From Castanea sativa (taxonomy: Eukaryota; Streptophyta; Magnoliopsida; Fagales; Fagaceae): DNA of 64,000 nt. The position numbers and the translations under genes are program-made. Location of the stretch: contig NC_134020.1 in NCBI RefSeq assembly GCF_040712315.1, forward strand, positions 12,499,751-12,563,750, in the 5' to 3' direction. This document shows, piece after piece, positions 25,130 through 37,707 of this stretch. Each line of letters starts with the position of its first letter. The stretch's first letter is position 1. Under the pieces are notes generated by a model. The model was not told where the DNA came from. It made no database searches and worked only from the letters and a program-made list of their open reading frames with translations.

Positions 25130-27961
25130 TGTTAGAATTAGTGCCCTTAAATCCTATTATATGATGATATGTATGACATTATGTATGATTTAATGTTATG
25201 ATTAATAAAGTTCTTTTATTATTATCTAAAATAATGGTAACATGAATATTTGGACATTATCATATAGTCTATGAGATGCATAGTATGTGATTTATGTGAT
25301 TTAGTCACAAAAGATATAGATCACAAGTTCTTTGTAAATTCAGAATTTTAGTTCGTAGTCGGTGATGAAATAGGGCATTTCATCTGCGAAGACTATAACA
25401 TATCAATTAAGATGATTTGTCTTGATATGGAAGTGGAGATTTCTAGTTGATATGTATTAAGAGTTAAGACATATTGAACTGGACTGCTGTGAGATTTATT
25501 ATTCCCTTAACAAGTGTCAAATGAATAATAAATCTTACGACTTTAATTTACATAGACTCTCAATCCTGGGAGAATAGTGAATCCGATCATGAAATTTAGG
25601 TTGTTTTGATATATCAGGAGTAAGATCTAATTCAACAATCAAAATCTTAGTATGTTGGACAGCTACACGTAGTGCTAAAGGAACACATATCCTCAAGATG
25701 AAATTCATAGTCTTTTTGTAGAGATATAAAATATTCCATTGAGATTAGTTTAATGAATTTGGTTATTTAGAGTGTTAGGCTTGATCACTTTAGTAGAGTG
25801 TTACTAAAGTTTATTTTTTATGAAATTTGATTTCATAAATATATATGAATAGCTTAAAGGATTAAACTGAGTACTCAAGGATCAAAATGTAGTAATTTTC
25901 AAAGTGGCAGTTATATATTATTACTTTGTATTACTACGAATATTTTCATGAAGGGGTTAATTATTTAGATAATAAAGTCTTGGGATTTAATTTAATTAAT
26001 AAAGCTTAGAGTGCAATTATATTTATATAGTGGTATTAAATATAATTAATGGTAATTTTGGGCTTATCAAGATTTGATAGATAAGTTTGAGGCCCATTGG
26101 AGGTAGAGTCTTATTAGTCCATTTAGTCCCATCCCAAGCCACACACTTTAGCCCAATTGGGCTAGCCCAAAAGGCTAACCCAATTAGATAATCAGTTGTT
26201 TATTTAATAAGAGTTATTAAATAAAGTAACTGCTTTTTAACAATTAAAAAACGTACGTACCATTAAAAGAAAAGACAATTTTCTCAATATATATTATATT
26301 CTCTCTTGAACAAGTGCGTACATAACTAATTGAGAGGCTACACATCTTGGGCATCTGTGGCATTGGGGTGAAGAGTAAAGGTCTTTCCAAGTTCAAAATT
26401 CTTTTGTTTTGAATTTCACTCCATCAAGGTACGCCTTTCTATTCTTTGTTTCTAAAATTCTAGATATTCCATGTGTTGGGGTTTATGCCCTAAAAATCTA
26501 ATTTATTGGCATGTCATAAATAAGTAAATTGTTTACTTATATGAGACTATCTATAAATGAACTAATAGAAAATTATCGTAGTCCGTGAGATACATAGTAT
26601 GTGATTTATGTGAAAAGTCACTAAATATATAAATCACAAATTCTTTGTAAACTCAGAATTTTAGTTTGTAGTCGGTGATGAAATTGGGCATTTCATCTGC
26701 GAAGACTATAACATATCAACTAAGATGATTTGTCTTGATCATGGAAGTGGAAACTTCTAGTTGGTATGTTGATATGTTTTAAGAGTTAAGACATATTGAA
26801 TTGGACCGCTATGAGATTTATTATTCTCTTAACGAGTGTCAAATGAATAATAAATCTCACGACTTCTATTTACATCAACTCTAAATCTTGAGAGAATAAT
26901 GGACCTAATCATGAGATGTAGGTTGCTTTGATATATCAGGAGTGAGATATATTAGTCACAGTCAAAACCTTAGTATGTTGGGCAACCGCATTTAGTGTTG
27001 ATGGAACATATATTCTCAAGATAAAATTCATAATCTCTTAATGAAGATATAAAATATTTACTTGAGATAAGTTTAAAGGATTTGATTATTCAGAGTGTTT
27101 GGCCTAACCAATTTAGTAAGGAGTTACTATAGTATATATTTATAGAATTGGATTTCATAAATATATGACGAATAACATAAAGGATTAAACCGAGTACTCA
27201 ATGATTAAGATGTAGTAATTTTCAAAGTGACAGGCCACATTCATGACTTTGTATTACTACAAATATTTTAATGAAGGGGTTGCATGTATAATAAAGTCTT
27301 GGGATATAATTTATTAATAAGGTCTAGAGTGAAATTATATTCATATAGTTGTATTGAATATAATTAATGGTAATTTTGGACTTGTCAAGAGTTGATAGAA
27401 AAACCCAAGGCCCATTGGAGCTAGAGTCTTATTTGTTCCATTTTGGTCCCACTCCAAACCGCATACTAGAGCCCAATTGGAATGGCCCAAAAGGCTAGCC
27501 CAATTAGATAATCAACTATATATAAGGAGAGAAATCATACAGAATTTCAGAAGTCTTTTCATAAGTATTTTTCATTAAGATTATACAAGGAATGAAATGG
27601 TTTGTATGTGAGTGTTGGACATTCTCTTATTCTTTCATTGGAAACTGATTGAGAGACCACACTTCTTGGGCGTTAGTGGAACTAGAGTGAAGATTAAAAG
27701 TGTTCCCAAGTACTTCTAGTATTTTTTTTTGTAATTTCACCACACCAAGGTACACTTTCTTGTTCTTAAATTCTAAAACTTACATAGCACATGTTATTAA
27801 TTGGGAATGAAGTAGATCCGTTTATTTTCCACTGCGTATGCTTTGTATGAGATTCAAATATGTATTTATCCAACACCATGTTATCTTACATGAATGAACA
27901 AGATACTTGTGTTGTTTCCACTGTGTGTTTTGTATGAGATACAAAACCAGTTTTTCCAACA
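25130..27961 (+). mobile_element. 3' LTR of the copia element, interrupted by a nested solo LTR
   Basis: Starts TGTTAGAATTAGTGCCC and ends CAGTTTTTCCAACA. Without the nested copy and its duplication it is about 1425 bp, matching the 1394-bp and 1402-bp sister LTRs here. The last 80 bases after the insertion (27881-27961) align with the tails of the other two copies. The following CTTTG (27962-27966) would be the right half of the target duplication, but the left half is lost with the 5' LTR. Confidence 0.9.
26474..27875 (+). mobile_element. Solo LTR nested in the copia 3' LTR
   Basis: Begins TGTTGGGGTTTATGCCC and ends ATGTATTTATCCAACA, 1402 bp, with 5-bp duplication CCATG at 26469-26473 and 27876-27880. 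It aligns with the host LTR in the same orientation but is clearly diverged, so it is a separate insertion of a related element and not a local duplication. Confidence 0.92.
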
Positions 27962-28842
27962 CTTTGCCCATCCATCGATGAGGGTGACAGATGGGTGTCA
28001 AGGTCAGGCTCGCAAATGCTTACCCATCCGTTTCTGTGTGTGATGAGCGCTTGGTTGGAGTAGTTATGATAATTTGTATTTGTTACATTCAGTTTTCCAT
28101 TTCTGATAAGTAGGTAATTTCGGAAGATTAGCCCATTTCGGAAGAATAACTCATTTTGGAAGACTAGCCCACCTCGAATACTAGATATGGAGTTAGCTAA
28201 AAAGTTCCCCATCAGCCTTCAACCATTTCTCCTTGCTTTTCTGTGGATTTTTTTTCCCTTTATTTCTTTGGTTTTTAGACTTGCAGTAATGTACTGCATA
28301 ATAAATTGACCCTTTATTTGGGCCCAATATGATAAAAATGCAATACACAACCCAACTACACAAGTATGAATAGAAATAAGTAATACAGTAGTACAAACTA
28401 CAAAGGTATGAGTACAACAGTATGAAAGTATCAATACATTAAACCTAGACAAGATGGTAGGCTTGAGGCTGTTGAGCCCAATGCAATGAGACACATATTT
28501 TCCAAGGTAGACCATCAAGCCTCAGATCAAAGTCACCAAATAAATAGGTTTGTCTTGTTTTTTATTTAACTTAAATAAATTGTATTTATGCTATTTGTAA
28601 ATGTCTTCAACAGTATGTTGGGTTCTTGCTAAACACAGTATGTATTGTTGGGCATGAATGTGTAAGATATGATTCACCGACGAGGGAAATTTCAATTTTC
28701 TAAACCAGAAATAATAAGGTGATAGTTCCAAGGCAACGGATTCGCAATGTAAATTCCTTTCTTTTTTGTGAGCCTTTTTTATTATTATTTTTGGGTGAAT
28801 TTGTTCTTGATATTCTGTGATTTTGAGGCAACTAAACACATC
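27962..28842. other. Intergenic DNA downstream of the ALMT gene
   Basis: AT-rich. A short degenerate repeat (ATTTCGGAAGA-like, three copies) lies at about 28098-28170. ORFs on the minus strand are short and unlike known proteins. The part nearest the gene (28560-28842) probably holds its 3' UTR; several TTTATT motifs (AATAAA on the minus strand) are present, but none can be singled out. Confidence 0.6.
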
Positions 28843-31185
28843 TCATTTTTTGAGACTGTAACGCCTAAACAGTCTGATCCAAAATCCTACCCTCTTTGTT
28901 GAAATTGGCACATTGATAAACGGCTCCTCAAAAGCTGCTTTCTCACTGAGTTCTTCAAAAGCATCAACCACATTTTGAAGTCTTGCAACAAATTCAATCA
29001 AAAGCGAAACAAAGGTTGCTAGAGACAAGGCACTTGCACTTTCATATGTCTTGCATTCAGTTTCTTTACCAACTGCATCACTATTAAGTGAGAGACCCAA
29101 TGGCCATGATATTTGCTCCCTAGACATATCCTTTGAATAATCAAATTTTGATGGAGTCCACACTGGAAGTGACCTCAAATCTAGCACAGTTTCACTCAAG
29201 GACTTAAACCCCAATTGCATACTTCCATTATCTTTATCCAAAAGATTTTCTTGGTGTTCTAGTTCCTTAGGATGTATTCCAATTTCCAAGCTCTCTGAAT
29301 TGACTAGGAGATATGATCTTTGGTCTATCTTCTTTTGTAATTGCTCTGCAGCTTCATGAACTTCATTAAGTAAGTCTTCAGGGCCTAGTTTTTCCATCTT
29401 TTCTACTTTGTTACCAAGCTCACGTAAAAATTTAGCACCTTCTGCTCCAACCCTTTGAAGCTCGTTACAAAAGACCCGTCTCCTTTCTGCTGGGGCCTGA
29501 TTGTAAGCTCACAAGTTTAATAATTTGAATGAAATTAGATTTTTTTTTTTTTTGATGAATGAATGACATTAGATATATTACAAAATTATTATATAAAATT
29601 TATAAAACTAATTAATGTGTTACTAATTAAAAAAAAATTCACATTCATTTATTATTAGGCAGTGGAAATCTTTAAATAATAACAATAATTACCTGTATTT
29701 CTGACATAATACAACCATGCAGTGCCATGACTGTGAAAGCACAATGCCTTAATGCACCGCTTACTTTGACATAGTTTTTCCAAGGATAATCGAACATTTT
29801 ATAACGACCGTGAGGTGGTTCCCAGATTGCGAAGCCTAACTGCACATATTAGAACACATCAAGACCATGCATAATAGTGAAAACCTTTTTTTTCTTCTTT
29901 CCCAATTAGCATTGTATGATATTGATATAGCAAATACCAGAGTATCCTCTTGGCCTTTAGATTCTACCACTGATTGGTAACCCTTGTACAACGGATCATC
30001 TGCAGCTTGGAATGTAAGAATTGTTGAAGGGACCCTTTCATATTCAACACATTTCAAGTACCCATTAACGCACCCTAGAAAACAAGCTTGAAATAATCAA
30101 CAAAAAGATTTAAGCAATGTGGCTAGCTAAGATATATATATATGAAAAAGCATTTACTTAATTTCCTGAATAATATTGTCACCTGGCAAAACTAAAAGAG
30201 ATACTCACAGACCTTCTAATGAACTGGCTAAACTCTTGAAATTTTTCACCACCAAATTGTGCAAATCCTCTCCTGACCAAATGGGGTAAATACAAATATT
30301 TACAGCTAGACAGACCCCTGCCCCCACTGCAATAAGCACTAGTCGAGTCAGGACAGCCTCTGTATATTCTCTTGTTCTATTCCCAGCAACCATAAGGATA
30401 CAATAGGTCAATATGAATACTCGAAATCCATATTCATAGGGCTTCATTGTCGGATACAGCTTCAAATAAGAGGTACAAGATCCTAACCACCATAGAGCAT
30501 AAAATAAATTTTTTGTTAAACTTTAAGTGATTCATGGTAATATTTGTTAAAATTCATACCTGTTATAAAAGTGCTTATGACAATTACAACTTGCTCCCAT
30601 TGGCCAGCCAATAAAGATAGCTCAGCAAAGCAGTAAGCAAGAATTCCAGCACACAAAGTTCCCAACCCACGATTAAATCCCTTGATAAAAGTTGCTCCTA
30701 GATGAAATAATAGTAAGTAGTTAGCTTTAGATTTTAAGAAAAACATAAATCACCATTGAAGTAAATTTATATAATTTAATATTTTGATCATGAACAAACT
30801 CCTAACAAATATACAATTCAAATATAATACACTAAATGATAATTATCATACCTATGCTGAATTCAAACATCACAATGACTGTGAGGATTGCCCAGATTGA
30901 GTACTGACCAATGTCGTGATATGTTTCTCTCCAGAATATGAGCAAGGTCACAATTGACAATGCCAGTCCCATTTTGATTCCAAATATGATTTTTCGGGGA
31001 TCAGAGCGACCCATTTCCCATGCTTTCCCAGAAAAATCTTGTAAGCTAATCCAACAATTCTTTATTTTTTCTCTTACCGAAGTGAGACATATACATCTGC
31101 TACCCTCATCATCATCTCCTAAGCTTCTAAATGCAAGAAGCTCTTCTTTATTATTGCCTACAAAAGTATGCCTGGGTGACTCCAT
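28843..31185 (-). CDS. Aluminium-activated malate transporter (ALMT9/ALMT4-type anion channel), six exons
   Basis: Exons (minus strand): 31185-30852, 30697-30560, 30482-30213, 30074-29938, 29839-29693, 29496-28843; all introns are GT-AG (77-196 bp) and phases join to 559 codons plus TGA. ALMTs are anion channels for malate and other anions; members like Arabidopsis ALMT9/4 act in the vacuolar membrane in stomata. Exons 1-3 encode six hydrophobic segments (around [82 protein letters not shown]). Conserved motifs: [43 protein letters not shown]. Exons 4-6 form the cytosolic domain. Start chosen at MESPRHTF; an in-frame ATG at 31275 would add 30 residues. Exon 3 uses a weak donor (GTCTGT), while GTGAGT 4 bp on would shift the frame. 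Vacuolar assignment is by family resemblance only. Confidence 0.93.
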
Positions 31186-31805
31186 TTTGTCACTTTGGTT
31201 CACGTACTTGGGAATATTAAATGCACAAAGTACCAATAGCTCATGAGGGATGAGATTATAAAGAGAGTTTAGCAAAAATGGGCATTACTAGTAAAAGCCA
31301 AAATTAGCATAGGAAGAATTCAATTTCATACAAAAAGCACAAAATAGTACCACAGAAAAAATTATTCTTATTTATTACTGAGTTACCAAATTAGCAAAAA
31401 CATGATTTTTAATGAGAGCACAAAACCTAATTAGAAAAAACAAGGGGGAACAAAATGACCCAAAAAAGAAAAAAAATGGAAATGACAATAATATTTGTGC
31501 TTTTAATGCTTTGATACCCAAAAATGATCAGAGTAAGAACATGATTATTAATAATTAAATAATTAAATTTACTATTTTCAAGATGAATTGAAATGTTGTA
31601 TCATGTCACAAGTAATCATGTCGAGTAAAATATATTTACAACAATCCTTCCAACCTAAAATTCATTGGATATGAGTTGCTATAACCTGAGGAAAGATCTA
31701 TTCACATTTATGTTAACGTTATATCCTAAAAGAACAAATAAAGTTATAATTAAGGCTCATTGTAATTGATTATATGGTCCAGATTAACCTAATAAACATG
31801 TAATG
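31186..31805. promoter_or_regulatory. Upstream region of the ALMT gene
   Basis: About 620 bp of AT-rich DNA between the ALMT start and the next repeat. It should contain the gene's 5' UTR and proximal promoter on the minus strand. No single TATA box or operator can be assigned with confidence. Its length before a transposon boundary (TAATG duplication at 31801) limits the undisturbed promoter. Confidence 0.5.
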
Positions 31806-33884
31806 TGTAAAGTTGTAATTTACAACTATTTTGTGTTGGCTTTAATTCTGTGCCAAATTTGATTGTAATCTTATTCAATCTTTTGTACCCTGTATTTTAT
31901 GTGGGATTTATTTGTAAGGGTTGTGTATGAGAGAGAGAATGTGAAGACTCAAGGCATCTATTGAAGACAAAGGAGTTTTCGTGAGTAGCTCGCGACTAGT
32001 CATCCCGCAAAGTGATGCATGTGCCCAGCACATGACTGGAATGCGAAGAAACATGACAGATGATGACAACTGGTTTTCGCGAGTGTCTCGCGGGTAAGGC
32101 CTTCCCACGAGATACCCGCGAAACAGTCGGTTTTGCTATTTTGTCTTATCTGCTCCACTATATCCTCATACACATTATATATACCATTATTACCTATATA
32201 TTAAGTAGAGAGCTTTTTAGAGAGAAAACCCTAGTCTCAAACCCTTGAGAGTGTGAGATTGTCATACCCACAATTCTCTACACCATCTATTGTGATTTTC
32301 CTCTACTCCTACCTCTCTATTTCCAAATCCTTGAGAGGTTGATAGCCCAAACACTTACCACATCTATACTGAGTGTCCAGTGAGGTTTGGTTGTTGCTGA
32401 GAAGTATTGGAAGAAGCCAAGCTTTGGCGGATGCAATCGAGCGCATTGCGAGATCTGGAAAGCTAGACAAGACACTGTTCCAAGAAGCCTTGTTGGAGTA
32501 GAAGCTTGGAGGGCTTAGGTGCACTGGGTAGACTAGGCTTGGAGGGTCACTTGTTATTCGTGTATCCTAACTTATTGTCTAGTGGATTAATTTATCGCTT
32601 AGAGGGCGGCGGAGAGGTTTTTCGCCGAGTTCTTCGATTTCCTTTTCGATAACACATCAGAGTGTTATCTTGTGTTTGCATCTCTCTTCCCTACTCTTTT
32701 AGCTTTCATTTTACTACCGTGTTTTGTTGAAAATGGATTAGAGTAGTTATATTGTTTGTTCGCTCGCATTTACTCTATTCTGCACTTAGTTTAAGTTAGA
32801 GTAAAATCAACCGAGCCGTAATTTATTAATTTGAGTTCTAAACAGCTCTTGTGTTTTTAACACAAATCCGAGCTTTCAGTTCAATCTTTTGTACCCTCAA
32901 ATTTATGTGGGATTTATTTGTAAGGGTTGTGTGCGAGAGAGAGTGTGTGAAGACTCAAGGCAACTTTGAAGACAAAAGAAGTTTTCGCGGGTAGCTCGCG
33001 ACTAGCCATCCTGCGAAATGAAGCATGTGCTCAACACATGACTGGAATGCAAAGAGTCGAGACAGATGGTGACAGTTAGTTCGTGAGTGTCTCGCGGGTA
33101 AGGTCTTCCCACGAGATACCTGTGAAATAGTCTATTTTGCTATTTTGTCATATCTGCTCTACTACATCCTCATACACACTATATATACCATCATTACCCA
33201 CATATTGGGTAAAGAGTATTTTCAGAGAGAAAACCCTAGCCACAAACCCTTGAGAGTGTGAGATTGTCATACCCATAATTCTTTACACCATCCATTGTGG
33301 TTTTCCTCTACTCTTACTTCTCCATTTCCAAATCCTTGAGAGGTTGATAGCCCAAACACTTACCACACCTATAATGAGTGTTAAGTGAGGTTTTGGTGAT
33401 GCTGGGAAGCATTGGAAGAAGCTAAGTTTTGGGGAATGCAATTGGGCCTATTGCGGGATCAGGGAAGCTAAACAAGACATGGTTTTAAGAAGCCTTGTTG
33501 GAGTAGGAGCTTGGAGGGCTTAGGTGTACTAGGTAGATTAGGCTTGGAGGGTCTCTTGCTATTTGTGTATCCCAACTTATTTTCTAGTGGATCAATTTAC
33601 CGCTTGGAGGGCGGCGAAGAGGTTTTTCGCCCAGTTCTTCGATTTCTTCTTTGATAACACATCGGCGTGTTATCTTGTGTTTGCATCTCTCTTCTCTACT
33701 CTTTTAGCTTTTATTTTACTGCTATGATTTGTTGAATATGGCTTAGAGTAGTTATATTGTTTGTTCGCTCGTATTTACTTTATTCCGCACTTAGTTTAAG
33801 TTAGAGTAAAATCAACCGAGTCGTAATTTATTAATTTGGGGTCTAAATAGCTCTTGTGTTTTTTAATACAAATTCGAGCTTTCA
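31806..33884 (+). mobile_element. LTR-like element made of two tandem copies
   Basis: Bounded by TG (TGTAAAGTTG) and CA (GAGCTTTCA) with direct duplication TAATG at 31801-31805 and 33885-33889. Inside are two head-to-tail copies of about 1005 bp: 31874-32879 and 32880-33884, each from TTCAATCTTTTGTACCC to GAGCTTTCA. The first 68 bp (31806-31873) occur once. Each copy has an LTR-like layout, with a TATA-like ACTATATATACC (second copy about 33179) and no ORF. It looks like a solo LTR that became duplicated, perhaps by unequal recombination. The retrotransposon family is not identified. Confidence 0.75.
32072..32123. repeat. GC-rich imperfect palindrome inside the LTR-like copy
   Basis: TTTTCGCGAGTGTCTCGCGG pairs with ACGAGATACCCGCGAAA around AAGGCCTT, giving about 24 bp per arm with few mismatches. 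The equivalent place in the second copy (about 33080-33130) is weaker, having lost several CG sites to TG/CA. Confidence 0.75.
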
Positions 33885-36877
33885 TAATGTAGAAATAGCA
33901 CTCGACACAGATTGGTGCAACATCTTTCACAATCCAAATTCAGGTATCACATGACCTCTTAATACATATGAGTGTCATTTCTACCAACTGACTATTGTTT
34001 CTAATCTATATTACTTGGCCATAATGTGGTGTGGTTGAAGGAAAAATGTATAAAAGTACATAATAATACAATTAGAATCCAAAGTTTCTAATTGTTGTTC
34101 AATTTTGAGCCACTAGTCTAATTTAATTTTCTTAATTTTAGTTCTAAGTAACCTATTCATAATACTCAGCGCAAAAATTAAGATAACCACCTCACTTATT
34201 GTTAGGAATCCGGTGGTTCCTAATGAAGATGGATAGGAATTGTAGAGAAATTGACTTAATTCGAGATAGTCACCCTTTATAGAGAAAGAGAAAGAATAAG
34301 AGAGAGAGAGAGAGAGATGCATTAATGCACTAAGCAATTGGTTTATTCTTTCATTGATATCTAATGTTGAATTATAATCATGTATTTATAGAAGACTAGT
34401 TCTAATGTCATTGGCCCACATGACTCAAGATAATTGGCTAGTTAGTTGAACATGTGTTTTATGAATTAAGCCATGTGTTAAATGAGTTACATGTGTTCAA
34501 ATCCTAACTAATTCTAATCCTAATCTCAACCAACTAGCTAACAACCTAACTAAAGGGATTACAACAATTATTTCATATTACTAACACTTACCTAGGTAAA
34601 ATCACTTCATCACCACTATTGTTGAATGTTTTTATGTGTAAGCATTTGTTACAACCTAATTAGCATTACACCCAAAACATCCCGCTATCTCCAAACTCAA
34701 CTACTTTAGGTGATTAGTGAACTTTCAATTTCTTTGGGGATAAAAGGAAAACGTTCTATTAAACTAATTGTAATGGTTAAAATTTATAGCATTCAACAAA
34801 CCAATCAATCATTATCCATATATAGGTTCTCAAAAAAAAAAAAAATCATCATTTATATATATATAATCAGAGACTTTATGCAGGAAAACATGAGGTTTTG
34901 TCAAGTGGCACATTGTATGACATCATTTTCATTAGGCTTCCACCTCATCTAAATTTAGCATTTATGTCAAACTATTAAGTAATGGTAGATGCATTTTTTT
35001 TAATGTATTAATAAACTTAAAAGAATTTGTATACATTTATAATTTTACATGCTTTGGATAGATATGGATGGACCTAAAAAGTCATGGGAAATGTAGGAGG
35101 CAAGAAAAGTTTTCAATTTTCTGCATGAGACTAACTTCAATGTAGAATTGCAAAAGTCGGATTTAATGAATTGAGTAATATGATTATTTGTCTCCAAATT
35201 TGACCAATATAAATCTCAATTTCCTTTGGACTTAAATATTAAACTTCCATAATTTTTTCTTTCAATATCTTTGGTTTTCTTTTTGAGAGGTATGTTAATT
35301 TTCAAAATATTATGTTCGTCTTAAATATTTTGTATAGAAATTATGTATAAGTTTTTACTTATAATAATGTGTTTAAGCTAATTTTTTTCATATTATGTGT
35401 CAACTTAGATTTTTGGTTTTCCATATGATGCATATACTTGGTAGGGATTTGCAGTCGTTTTGGCTGTTTTAGTTCAATTAAAATTTGGAGGTTAAATTGT
35501 GATATTATTGCATCACTAAGGCATTTTTTTTTCTTCCTGTTGTTGTATCATGAAAGTTTAGCAGTTTTTATAGCTAATTGATATATAAAGCATAAATCAT
35601 ACAAGAAAGACACTTAAGAACTAACAGGTTTGTAAGTGACAATGTGAACTGTGACGTGGTGACATTTCTAGGTTGCATGAATTACAAGAATTTTCCTCCC
35701 AATGTATTTAGTTTTAATTTAGTTTTAGTAGAAAACTTCATAGATTAATTGTGATAAACAATAAAAGTATTCATGTAAATCAATTGGTCATAAATAATTT
35801 CTTATAAAATTTATCAAAATGCACCTCGCATTGTGTTGGATATCGGCTAGTTTATTATAATATTTTTTCGAATTCATTATGAAACAAGTAAAGTTACATC
35901 ACAATATTTTTCATAGTTATTGATTCAACAAGTTTTGATTAATTCTCGTATGATTATATGAGTTTATCACTAACACTACTTTATTGTCTACCATTAACAA
36001 TTTGTTACCCCAACAATTGTAAGAAAAGTTGTGACTCTAAACTTATTGTTATGATATTATAATTTATACATCCTCCTCTCATTACTTATTCAAGTCCCAT
36101 ATTGCTTAAGAGTGTGTTGTGTATAGTATAACGTGTCCCACCCTCCCTTAAAAGTTATCATTGCATTTGAGTGGAGTGGTGCGTTTTTGTGCTAGAACTC
36201 CTTTCTCTATCCCTTTTGTGTGTGTGTTTGTTTCTGAAAAAAATAATAGTCAAGTCCCATATTTTTCTCAAGTGATTTTGAAGATATTACAAATTTCGTT
36301 ATGTAAATCTTACAAACTAATGTATCATCAATTACCAAAAAAAAAAAAAAAAATCTAATTTCATATATTTATTTATTTTGTCATTGAAATAATACTAATC
36401 ACGTTAATATCAGTACAGAAACCTATATCATAAAATTAAAGCTAATTTAAAATTTTCCTTATTTTTTCAAAAGGAGGCATGATAGCCTTATATGGCTTAA
36501 TGTGGAAGAAACTTATTCTTACGGTACCATTTGTTATGCTTCGTTTTTAGTCTTCTATTGGAAGATATCAAGGACATGATGGAATTACATCACTCCTAAT
36601 TGTGAAGAAATTTCTCTTACGGTACAATTCGTAATATTTAACTTTTAAGTCTTTTATTAGAAGTCAACAAGGACATGATAGCCTCATATGGCTCTAAATG
36701 GCGACGAAATTTCTTCATAAGGTACTACCACCATGGCACGGCACACTCAACTCCTGTACATGGCCATGAAAATAGTGTGTCCGTGTTTTAGATGAGTTTA
36801 AAATTCCAACTTATTTTTCATAAAATAACTAGTAAACAAATTAATTAAAAACTATATATATAATTTTTAATTAATTT

Positions 36878-36916
<39 letters not shown>
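33885..36916. other. Intergenic AT-rich DNA
   Basis: No gene found on either strand. It contains a short (AG)n run at 34295-34318, poly-A runs near 34830 and 36340, a 97-bp tandem repeat at 36478-36720 and a (TA)n tract at about 36880-36916, which is the target site of the next element. Confidence 0.7.
36478..36720. repeat. 97-bp degenerate tandem repeat, 2.5 copies
   Basis: Copies begin CATGATAGCC (36478), CATGATGGAA (36575) and CATGATAGCC (36674). Each contains a GAAGAAA-TTCTTACGGTAC-like middle and an AGTCTT-TATT(A/G)GAAG end. Confidence 0.8.
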
Positions 36917-36920
<4 letters not shown>

Positions 36921-37691
36921 AGGACACAATTCAAGTTCCCAAACTACGACTGGGAGAAAAATGGGCTTGAAAGACCTTTTTTTTACAATGAATTTGTAGA
37001 GGATGGGCTTGTAATTTAGATTTCAAGGATGGTTTAGACAATTACAAAAAGAACGGGCTTTGGGCCCAATAGAACAGAACAAAGAATCGTTTGCAAAGAG
37101 TAAGACTGAGAAATCGTCCTCGGATTGTGTCCGAGGATGGTTTCTAATGATATTTCTCAAGTTTGGATACAAGTGTTGATTATCATTTACTATTGGCTCT
37201 ATCTCTTTTACTCAGAAAAGTCTTCCCCTTCTTCGTATGCCTTTCCTCCTATTTATATCCTTTCCTTTCCCTTCATCACCTTCCACTTTTCTGGTTGCAA
37301 TCCCCCTTTTTGGATACTTGTCCCATCCATTCTTCCCTAAAGCCCGCTGGGATTAGGGACCAAGTTCCAAGCTCGATGTTCGAGTCCCATCCTTCCATCT
37401 ATCCATCGATGTATCAATTTACGAGCTTTTAATTTTTGGGCGGTGGTAGCAGCTTTATTTTTAGACAGTCCACCGTTCTTTCTCTCGCCCTCCACGTATA
37501 CCGTGCATCCCCATAATTGTAGGACTCATTATAATATAACCCAGGGATACCAAACTTCTCTTTCTACTCCTCGGACGTGTTTGGATATGTAAATAGTCCA
37601 CGGCCATTTTGATGTCTTCGGATTTTGGGTTTCCAGCCCAAAATACTTCGTTGGGCCATCCTTCATATGCTATTGGGCCCCGTGCCCTACA
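36917..37691 (-). repeat. 3' LTR of the Tat-type gypsy element
   Basis: 775 bp, TGTAAGGACAC at the left and CCCTACA at the right in plus-strand reading. A minus-strand TATA box, TATAAATAGG, lies at 37248-37257. Confidence 0.93.
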
Positions 37692-37707
37692 ATAGCCCCT
37701 CGAGTTT
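37692..37707 (-). promoter_or_regulatory. Polypurine-like tract of the Tat-type element
   Basis: On the minus strand, CTCGAGGGGCTAT abuts the LTR start TGTAGGGC. It supports the minus orientation, although it is less pure than a typical tract. Confidence 0.6.

Larger units (their letters stand above)
15141..27961 (+). mobile_element. Decayed Ty1/copia retrotransposon lacking its 5' LTR, with nested insertions
   Basis: Gag, protease, integrase, RT and RNase H relics run in copia order on the plus strand, followed by a polypurine tract and a TG...CA 3' LTR. The internal region seems to start at GGCCACGGTTATATTC (15141), resembling the sequence after a copia Met-tRNA primer site (TGGTATCAGAGCCACGG, family knowledge); the 5' LTR and most of the primer site are missing and satellite abuts directly. 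Nested insertions are a Helitron (16350-19594), an antisense solo LTR (21296-22689) and a solo LTR in the 3' LTR (26474-27875). Many stop codons show an old, dead copy. The 5' limit is inference; the 3' limit is well supported. Confidence 0.8.

Noticed and set aside
30938..31246. 102-codon plus-strand ORF opposite ALMT exon 1
   Set aside because: Shadow of the real exon; no independent support.
31186..31275. N-terminal extension of ALMT to ATG 31275
   Set aside because: In frame and possible, but the extension (MLNSLYNLIPHELL) does not look like an ALMT N-terminus; MESPRHTF was preferred.
37125..37432. ORFs repeated at 45291-45760 in both LTRs
   Set aside because: Reverse-strand readings of LTR sequence, rich in Phe/Ser/Pro, identical only because the LTRs are identical.
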